From positions 62,001-126,000 of the forward strand of contig BLJB01000016.1 of NCBI GenBank assembly GCA_013423325.1: DNA of 64,000 nt. The letters are read 5' to 3'. This DNA comes from Usnea hakonensis (taxonomy: Eukaryota > Ascomycota > Lecanoromycetes > Lecanorales > Parmeliaceae). The notes beneath the pieces are model-generated. The model saw only the letters and a program-made list of their open reading frames with translations, made no database searches and was not told the DNA's origin. The translations under genes were made by a program, and so were the position numbers. Positions 56,736 through 64,000 of this stretch are shown in pieces. Position 1 is the stretch's first letter, and each line of letters starts with the position of its first letter.

Positions 56736-56981
56736 AAAATACTAGAAGCAAAAGAAGAGCTGGCCCGGTTAGCTACCTCTCTCAATGAAGACCCTCAGGA
56801 GTATGTTGACATGTTTCGCGCATCGGATTAAATTATAGCTTCCTTAAACTCTACAATAAAAAAACGAGCCCTAGCTATACAACTAGCTATCTATAAAGAC
56901 GTCATCCCAGGATATGGAGTTCGCCCGGTCGCTGAAGTGGACCAGATAGAGAAGGTTTCTAAGGATGTTAGACGCCTTTGA
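56736..56981 (+). pseudogene. Fragment of NOC3 (nucleolar complex protein 3) with in-frame stops
   Basis: In one reading frame the sequence encodes EAKEELARLATSLNEDPQEY, a TAA stop at 56829-56831, then STIKKRALAIQLAIYKDVIP, GYGVRPVAEVDQIEKVSKDV and a TGA stop at 56979-56981. This is the conserved NOC3 block (family pattern KEELA-I-LNEDPEE...IKKLAL-TQLAVYKDIIPGYRIRPL...KVSKEVRKLR). The alignment is continuous across the first stop, and the second stop sits where NOC3 has Arg (CGA to TGA). Only about 80 of the roughly 650-700 residues of NOC3 are present, so it is a dead fragment; the functional gene should lie elsewhere in the genome. Confidence 0.8.
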
Positions 56982-57409
56982 GCACTCGATGAAGAGACAG
57001 AGAGTTTACTCCATCATCCGCTCCAAAATGACAGTCTCCGTCCTCATCAAGCTCTCGCTCACTAAAGTCTGACTCACTGACATATAGCCACACAACCGCG
57101 CTCTTCTCTGCATTCCTTCCTCCCTCCCACACAATTAGCGCACTCACAAGCAGACTGACGGCTTCAGTGAATTGATGGGATTTATGATGGGGGTTTCGGC
57201 GATTCAGATGACCGGAAACGGGGCACGGAGCCACTTGGGAAGGTACAATCTAGAACCAACCGTAGGTAGAGAAGAGAAGAGAAGGGGGCTGCAATCGAAT
57301 GAAAGGGAATACAAGTTCTCGCAACAAATTTCCAGCATTAACGATTGATTACAGCTAAGATTTGAAATTTCTGCTATATATAGTAAGTACTCATCCTGAC
57401 GACCGAGCT

Positions 57410-60400
57410 CTAAGCCCTCCACGTCCCATCAATCTGCTTTTTCCGTACCTAATTAGAACCAGAAAAGTCAGCCACAAGTATCCCAAAGTAGGGGAAAACA
57501 AGAAAAAGAAAAAGAAGAAAAAAAGCGTCGTCTCGACACCCAAGTCATCCACATCAAAAACTTACAAAAGGAGCCACAACCATCGTCCCCACCCCCAACG
57601 CCACCACCGTCAGAACAAGCTGCAGCTTACTGAAGCCCTTCCCCAGCAGGTCAAATGCGCCGATGGGAGCGACCCTCGTGGAGAAAAGGTCGAGGTCGCC
57701 AAACGCAAATACCAAGCTCGTGCTCTCCAAGAGGGACGGACTGGTGATGATTTGGGAGATGCTCAGGAGCTCTCTCTTGTGATTGAGGATCCATTTGGGC
57801 TCAAAGTCCAGCATGGGATTGTATCTGAAGAGTCCTTCTTCGGCTTCGGCGGCCGTGGCATCCCTATCGACTGGCCTCCGCGGATCAATGAATGCACGTG
57901 AGATGGATACTAGTGACTTCATGTCGGGAAGGACGCAGAGGAGAGAGCGGGTGGTGATGCCTTGTAAGGTAGAGGTGACGGACATGGAGGAGATGGGGCC
58001 GGGGATCAGAAAGGTTTGGGACAAAACGTATGGAGAATCATATGTTGTGTCTTCGTCCCTAGCAGAAGCGCTGATGGACGAGTAGTTGGAAGATGATCCG
58101 AGTGGGCCCCGATCATTGGGGTACGGTGATTCATAGAGCTCGGAAACCACCAATTGGTAGCCCTTCAGATTCTGCTGACCAATCTCCGACACATCTTGCG
58201 AATGAGAGCTGCTCTCCGAAAAGAGCGAGTAAGCGAACCAATTCTCCGAAATGATGGATGCAATTGGAAGGTTTGTGTCAACTCCGGCGTGTGTAGTTGA
58301 ATGAATGACCGCACCAGTAGCTGCGTCCAGGATATAGAACATTACCGTCGAAGCCTCCGCTGTAAGGGCTGTGATCAGTAGAAGGTTGGGGTTCAGATAT
58401 TTGTACAACACATTTCGGTCTCCGAGGGCCTTGCCAATTGATGCCACAGGATCATGAGAGGGTCGAGGAGTGACAGCCTTGACTGTCTCACTCGGCGCCG
58501 GCGTAAATTGCCATGCCAAATTCGGCTTTGCGTCTTTACACAGGGCCCAGCCTCTGACAGCATTGTCTTCGGCATTGGTCACAATGATCGTCCCTTTCTC
58601 GAATTCGGCCTCGGGAATGTCCCCAATAGATCCATCATAATTCACCGGTATAAGAAGCTGTTTTCCAGATATACCCAATACAGGAACAGACGTCTTCAAA
58701 GACTTGATTAGATCCCCCGGCTGATATTGCACAATCTTACCAGTATCAGATACGATACGTAAAAATTCTCCTCCCTTGCCTCGTACTAGCACAGTGTCAT
58801 ATTCGGCTTCGATGCTGAGGACCTGCCACTTCTCGCCCGCCGGGGTTTTGACGGCCTGGATATTCCAGATAACCTTACCCTGCGTACCTGTATCGAGTGC
58901 GGCAAGTCGACCGTGCTCGGTAGCAACGAGAACTAGTTTATGAAAGCCGAAACCATCACGGCGTAGACTCTGATCTTGAGGATCTCCCTTATCACCAAGG
59001 AAGCTCCCTAGCACTCGCGCAGGAAGAGCTTGCGCCCACGTAGGAAAATACTGTAGATCTCTTACATGACGTTTGACCCGGTGCACGTAAGCTGCGAAAA
59101 CACTACGGTCACTCTCTGCTGCGAGCTCTGCAGCCAGAGTCTCTTTGCTGGGTATTTCAACAAAAGCGGCAGCAACTGCACCAGCGAGTCCTTCGGATCT
59201 CACCCAATAAGAGTCGCCATTGCGTATGAGCTCCCAATCGCCTGAAGGCAATGTCAAAGCAGACCTTACGGCATACGTCGATCCACCCCTAGATAGCACC
59301 TCAGAGGCAGCATGAGAGACGACCTGCGTATCCACCTTCCTAGGGCGAACAGCCCACTGACTGAGTATAGATGATCCAGTTGAGGATACCAAGATATTCT
59401 CGAGAGTAGTATGTCTGATGAAGTGGACATCCGAGCCTTGAGAACTTGTTGAAAAGGCACCTTCTCCACGGAGGCCGGGTAGATCATATACTTTCTTGGC
59501 TTCGACATCGGCGTCGACATGGTATACCTCCGCCCAATTCGAGTCTGCGCCTTGATAATGTACGAGGAAGTGTGGAGGAGCTGTAGGAGATCTGGGGGCG
59601 TGGACAATTATCTTTTCGGCTGACTGGCCATTGCTGGAAGGAACATTGAAAGTTGTGATATGTTTTGTACCAACTTTGTTGACCTTCAACGTCTTGAGAG
59701 CTTTGTCGGTCCATACCAGAAATGGCTGACCAGCATTTGCGCCGATGTGCAAGATTGAAGCCTCTGTTGCAATGTCGCTCTCGGAATTCAGCGATATTGT
59801 CTGACTAAGTGGCTTCCCATCCGAAGGAGCCAATTCTGTGACTTTGATTTTGAGACCCTTGAGGAGCGCCGAATGGAGGGAAACGGTGAATATGCGATCC
59901 TGTGATGATATGACTGCATAAGGGGCATCTCCACTGTAGCATGTTAGCTTGGCTGACCACCACAACAACCCATCCACAGCTCCTATACGAACCTCAAGTC
60001 GCTGGACTCCCAAACTACATCTCCAGTGTCAGCCAGCAATTTCCTGACAGCGAAACCTGAGTCTTGTCCTCGACTAAGTACTAAAACATTATTTCCGCCT
60101 TCGACCGAAAGCGTTAAGTCTACCACTTTCGTCTCATGACCACCGTCCCACTCCCAGACCAATCTACCATCTGTTGCATCCCACGCCTGGACCTTTCCAT
60201 TCACCGCACTAACAAGTGTATCACCACCTTCATGGGCTTTCAAGAGTCCATAAGCCGTATTATTCTCAGCCTGGTCTGCCAGTCGCTGTCTCCATATCAC
60301 GGCGCCATCTTTCGGGTTGATCGCACCGAGCACTAGCTTCTCTGAAAGCGTGTAGAGAAGCGAGGCTTTTGACGCGGCCGAAGGACGGTGGAAGAAAGTG

Positions 60401-60534
60401 GTGTGAGCTTGGGGAAGTCCGAGCAGGGCGTGATGAGAGTCGGTTTGGTAAGCTTCGTCTGCGAAGATGGCGTGGCACAATGTCGCATAGAAAAGGGTGG
60501 CAATTGGCAACAATATAGGCGCACAGAGGCGCAT
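57410..60534 (-). CDS. emc1: ER membrane protein complex subunit 1 (EMC1)
   Basis: Minus strand, exons 60534-59993, 59933-57566 and 57448-57410, give 982 aa. The signal peptide starts at MRLCAPILLPIATLFYATLCHA. A beta-propeller of PQQ-like repeats follows (IFADEAYQTDSHHALLG; GAVIWRQRL; VWEWDGG), then the DUF1620 region near the C-terminus (PKWILNHKREL, IITSPSLLESTSLVFAFGDLDLFSTRVAP, FDLLGKGFSKLQL) and one transmembrane helix. The last exon is just 39 nt and supplies VRKKQIDGTWRA, the conserved basic tail after the helix; it follows a 117-nt intron and is easily missed. EMC1 is the large luminal and membrane subunit of the EMC insertase, which inserts tail-anchored and multipass proteins. Length and ending match the family. 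Confidence 0.95.
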
Positions 60535-60812
60535 GATCGGGGAAGAGAGAGAGAGGGCCGGCAAACTCAATCTATCACATTTTATACTGGACGGACTGCC
60601 ATGAAAGCTGTCCCAGGTGAATTTTAGCAGGACGGCAGTTTAGCCGACCTGCAGCTACCAAGATTCTCCGATCAAGCGGATTAATCCGGCCTCCGGAGAT
60701 GATCAGATAAAGTATCATCAAGTACGTTCTCCAGTTATCGACTTGCCTCCTTGTTCCACGACAACCGCCAAACCGCCTCCCTGCGCGTATCGGCTTCCCA
60801 ATTATTCTAATC

Positions 60813-61638
60813 ATGAGTCTCGTGTACGGAGCATATGGGGGTACTACAGCTCTGGGAGTCGTCGGACTGTGTAGGAAAGCCCACTCCCTATCTTCATGCT
60901 CAAAGCTTACAAGTGCCAGATCTATTGTTCACCGGAGATGGAGAAGCATTCAATGTTGGTGACGCATCGAGCTTTGCAACAGAAATGGTATCTAATCGCA
61001 TTGATTATCAGGTTGGACAATTCATAGAGAGCGTATCGCCATACGCGTGGGCAGATCTAGGCATCGGTCTTTGCATTGGGCTATCAGTTGTCGGAGCCGC
61101 ATGGTATGCCCAGAAATACATCTCCCAAAACCACCAAACACTAAAAGCCAACCTCGCAGGGGAATCTTTATCACTGGCTCCTCCATCCTCGGTGGCGGTG
61201 TCAAAGCACCCAGAATACGAACCAAGAACCTAATATCCATCATCTTTTGCGAAGTCGTGGCAATATACGGCGTCATCATGTCCATCGTCTTCTCTGCAAA
61301 ATTAAACATGGTTGAAGGGGAGGCAGCCTACTCAGCTCCCAATCAATACACAGGGTACGCGCTCTTCTGGGCGGGCCTCACGGTGGGCATGTGCAACTTG
61401 ATATGTGGTGTCTCCGTGGGAATCAACGGGAGTAGCGCAGCACTGGCTGACGCCGCGGATCCAAGCTTGTGAGCGGAAATTTCCCTTTTAAGACCATGAT
61501 GAAAATCCTGCTGACGACTCTTTTAATTCTAGATTCGTCAAAGTGCTCGTAATAGAGATCTTTAGCTCTGTCTTGGGATTATTCGGACTCATTATCGGCT
61601 TACTTGTATCTAGTGACGCCCCAGATTTTAAAGCCTAG
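60813..61638 (+). CDS. VMA16: V-type ATPase c'' proteolipid subunit (VMA16)
   Basis: Five exons, 60813-60870, 60914-60954, 61012-61103, 61160-61468 and 61533-61638, give 201 aa. Introns are 43, 57, 56 and 64 nt; the 43-nt first intron is among the shortest in the window, and the second starts with GTTGGT. The protein has the Vo c'' pattern: [73 protein letters not shown], with the proton-carrying Glu in FCEVVA, then YTGYALFWAGLTVG, CGVSVGINGSSAALADAADP and a last helix ending LLVSSDAPDFKA. Vma16 is one of the membrane-ring subunits of the vacuolar ATPase. It is divergent from EMC1. Confidence 0.94.
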
Positions 61639-62195
61639 TTTGGGTCGTGTTGGGGGTACTCTACATGGTCGGCATGGCAAGGCGTTTGGGGAGGTGGACT
61701 CGAGAGATTCTTGAAGCCCTCATGTCAGGACTTGTAGAGTATTTTCAATTCCGATTAAATACTCTCCTGTCACGCACCGCTTGATACGCGGCCATGAAGA
61801 AGCCACGGTTGTGTTGGGTCAAATTGCGGCCCCCTTTGATCTGTCGCCATATTCCTGTCATTCTGGAGAGAGCACAACGTAGACTTCTACAATCTATATG
61901 TAAAGGTCACAACTCAATGATTAACTTTCTGCGCAGTATGGTATTGATTGTTGGCTAATCTTTACAGTATCACACTCTCGAACGTCTGTCCTGACAGCTC
62001 TGACCCTCCTGAGCCTTTGCCCCAGCAGACCAATAGAAATTTTAAGAGCATGCCCCATAGCTTATGATTCCTGGACAACCTTCAAGGGTGAAACAATAAA
62101 GTACTAGGCGATCAGCATGTCCAGGGTCCGCCTAACTGCAACAACATACCTAACTTATACTTGAGAATAAACCTCCATCTCCAGGACCATTGCAT
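61639..62195. other. Intergenic, convergent genes
   Basis: The 3' spacer between the V-ATPase subunit and the unidentified gene at the right edge. It is AT-rich with no supported feature. Confidence 0.5.
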
Positions 62196-64000
62196 CTATA
62201 AAAAAGCCGGATCGGCACCACTCTCTTCACTGCTTCTCAGTACGCTCCTGCGACCTTTGAAGAAGCTGTCCACCAACTTTTTATTCTCACCCGCTTGGCT
62301 CTGGAAATCTACTGAATTCGTTGCAGGGCGGTCTGAATCGTGCTGCTCTTCGCCAGATGGTACGGGAAGATGTGCTTGATTTTCCACATCTGGCGAGGGC
62401 TTTTCCGGAGACATGCCGGTACTGCTCTTTATTCGGCGAAGGCGTTCTGCCCTTTCTGGGCTATACCGGCTGTTGGCCGTGGTAGGTGAGGTCTTTTGAT
62501 CTGCCAGCATCTTGAGAGACGAGTGCGACTTTTCCTGCCATAGGCTGCCGGATGCTCCCTGGACACGGTTGTAAGGGTGTCTCTCATTCTCCACGTTCGC
62601 GGTTCTCGGTAAGTGCCCTGGAGTTTTGCTTGTTGGAATGCTATCATTTTGTTTGACGTTTCCGCCTTTAGTTGAAGGATCAATAGTCTTAAGAGGTAAC
62701 CGTGTCGACGTTTCCCAATGGTTTGACTTGCCTTGAATTATGGCGAGAGGCTGCTCAAGAATATCAGCATGTGAATGAATTCTACCAATAGTGACTTCAG
62801 TGCTATCAAGCTGAGCGTTCTCCCTCTTGTGACCGCTATCTTTGACTGGATGCACATGATCTTTTGGTTCCTGACGCGTCCCGTAATTCTCAAGGGAAGC
62901 CACCTGGGTAGCCATAAAGTTCCTCCAATTTCCACTTGACGCTACAGACGAGTTTTCATGCTGGGTGACCACGGGATGAGCTGGCTGCGGGGTTTTGTTA
63001 GGGTGTCCAGTAATAATTATAGCAGTCCCAGCTTCACCACTACCATCAGACATGGCAATTGAGGTCGAGCTCCTCGTTCCCTTTGGAGTTTCGCCATCCG
63101 AAGATCTAGAATAGACGCTGTCTGATCTAGTGACGCTGGCAGCGCGAAGCCTGCCGGCAAATGCACTCACGGGCACCTCTGATAGCGGGCGATTCTTCAA
63201 ATTGACGCAACTTTGAGACTCGGCTTCGGTATCATTGCTTGAGTGCATTGCGCGTCTGTATGGGCTTGGGCTACTTCTTTCAATGTGCATGGAAGGTGGG
63301 AAAAAAGCCGATTTGACTTCATGAAGGGGGCGCTTTGGTAGCAGAATCCCTCGGTCATCCATCTCTGCAATTTGCTGCAGAGTCATACTCTTCCGTGAAT
63401 TCAAGAAATTTTGCTGCTGGTGTTCTTGATTGACACTCCGATTTTCAACTTGGTAAAAGTTGTTGTTGAAAGATTCCATCGCCGAGGGACTGAAGATGGG
63501 TGAATCTGATAGCTTTGCGCCATGAGAATGAGGAATGGAATTGTCATTCGGCTTAGCGTCCTTCCGCAGGCTCGTTGTTCTCCTTGGTGTTCGCTTTGAC
63601 AGCCGTGTCTTCCGATGGCCAGAGCTGGTATCGGTGCCTGACTCGTTATCATCCAGTGCGGTCTTGCGGTTGTTTTCATCGATCTTCTTCTGAAGAGCAG
63701 AAAAAATCCTATGCGTGTCTATCGGACCAGTTATACGGCCCGCACTACTTTGCCTGACTGGTTGACGGAAGCCTGCATAGCCATCACTAGTCCCCTCATA
63801 CTGGCGAGTAGAAGACGATGGCTGGTGGGGACCTCCATCCTCCCTTATGACCGAAAGGCGTTTCCTTTCCAAGGTTTTCGGCATATTGATGGTGTTTGCA
63901 GCTGTGGAATCAGTCCAACTAGTGACTCTTGATTTGGTGTTGCTGTCATCGTCATCACTGTAAGCACTTCGTATGCTACCTGGACGAGCAATTTTGTCTA
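62196..64000 (-). CDS. Unidentified Ser-rich protein, 5'-partial
   Basis: A minus-strand open frame of at least 601 codons ends at 62196 and is still open at the right edge of the window, so the start lies outside; the Met at 63884 is internal because codons continue upstream (KIARPGSIRSAYSDDDDSNTKSRVTSWTDSTAAN). The protein is very rich in Ser, Arg, Lys and Glu, has no signal or transmembrane segment, and looks mostly disordered. Recognisable elements are short: MTLQQIAEMDDRGILLPKRP, RPLSEVPVSAFAGRLRAASV, RYSPERAERLRRIKSSTGMSPEKP, and a C-terminal KKLVDSFFKGRRSVLRSSEESGADPAFL. Several SP/TP and RxxS sites suggest phosphorylation. I do not recognise the family. Confidence 0.75.
   Translation of the reverse strand, partial: DKIARPGSIRSAYSDDDDSNTKSRVTSWTDSTAANTINMPKTLERKRLSVIREDGGPHQPSSSTRQYEGTSDGYAGFRQPVRQSSAGRITGPIDTHRIFSALQKKIDENNRKTALDDNESGTDTSSGHRKTRLSKRTPRRTTSLRKDAKPNDNSIPHSHGAKLSDSPIFSPSAMESFNNNFYQVENRSVNQEHQQQNFLNSRKSMTLQQIAEMDDRGILLPKRPLHEVKSAFFPPSMHIERSSPSPYRRAMHSSNDTEAESQSCVNLKNRPLSEVPVSAFAGRLRAASVTRSDSVYSRSSDGETPKGTRSSTSIAMSDGSGEAGTAIIITGHPNKTPQPAHPVVTQHENSSVASSGNWRNFMATQVASLENYGTRQEPKDHVHPVKDSGHKRENAQLDSTEVTIGRIHSHADILEQPLAIIQGKSNHWETSTRLPLKTIDPSTKGGNVKQNDSIPTSKTPGHLPRTANVENERHPYNRVQGASGSLWQEKSHSSLKMLADQKTSPTTANSRYSPERAERLRRIKSSTGMSPEKPSPDVENQAHLPVPSGEEQHDSDRPATNSVDFQSQAGENKKLVDSFFKGRRSVLRSSEESGADPAFL

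Larger units (their letters stand above)
56289..57409. other. Intergenic with microsatellite and NOC3 relic
   Basis: Holds the hexanucleotide tract and the NOC3 pseudogene fragment described separately. The rest has no supported gene. Confidence 0.6.

Noticed and set aside
1..64000. tRNA, rRNA, CRISPR or complete transposon
   Set aside because: I read through the intergenic regions for tRNA A/B-box pairs, array-like repeats, long terminal repeats and transposase motifs and found none convincing. A tRNAscan-SE and RepeatMasker run would be the decisive check.

Overview
The window is nuclear DNA from a filamentous ascomycete (Pezizomycotina). The signs are many short spliceosomal introns (mostly 46-80 nt, GT...CTNAC...AG) and typically fungal families: a highly reducing polyketide synthase, an RTA1 protein, a rhodopsin/Pth11-like membrane protein, a CFEM-like GPI protein and a DUF7580 protein. 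The class or order cannot be fixed from the sequence alone. All gene models below were built by hand from splice signals, reading-frame phase and family motifs. Exon coordinates are given in each entry, and every spliced model sums to a whole number of codons.

Layout. Positions 0.6-6.7 kb hold a BCS1 AAA-ATPase, an unidentified minus-strand gene and a conserved single-pass membrane protein. A gene-poor stretch follows (6.7-9.6 kb), then a Ser/Thr/Pro-rich GPI cell-surface protein (9.6-12.3 kb) and an RTA1-family membrane protein (12.9-14.0 kb). Positions 14.9-37.5 kb look like a polyketide biosynthetic region. It contains a 16-exon highly reducing PKS (KS-AT-DH-degenerate MT-ER-KR-ACP, no release domain), three short-chain dehydrogenases, a 14-TM-type MFS exporter, a cupin protein and a Pth11-like 7-TM protein, separated by 0.5-1.9 kb AT-rich spacers. 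From 38 kb on the region is mostly housekeeping: an acid-lipase-type steryl ester or triglyceride lipase, a complex I 9.5 kDa subunit, the oligosaccharyltransferase subunit WBP1/OST48, the COX assembly factor PET191, RNA 3'-phosphate cyclase, EMC1 and V-ATPase subunit c''. Interspersed are a secreted internally duplicated protein, a membrane-anchored double-psi beta-barrel protein, a C2H2/PHD/GATA protein divergent from a DUF7580 protein, and two gene relics: a DUF6606-like N-terminus and a NOC3 piece with two in-frame stops. A 5'-truncated unidentified ORF runs off the right edge.

How the genes may work together. The PKS would build a reduced chain. The degenerate methyltransferase suggests no C-methylation, and the lack of a thioesterase or reductase implies release by another enzyme or by hydrolysis. 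The SDRs and cupin are candidate tailoring enzymes, the MFS protein a candidate exporter, and the RTA1 protein a possible membrane or resistance component. No cytochrome P450 or pathway-specific Zn2Cys6 regulator was seen. Cluster membership is inferred from proximity only.

The most unusual observations are the degenerate MT and altered DH motif in the PKS, an inferred 8-nt micro-exon in an AYR1-like dehydrogenase, an SDR lacking the usual catalytic Ser, two introns with no stop and a length divisible by three, a GC-AG intron in WBP1, a NOC3 pseudogene fragment, a DUF6606 relic, and a TAAGGTA/CCTTACC-type motif scattered through the intergenic DNA.
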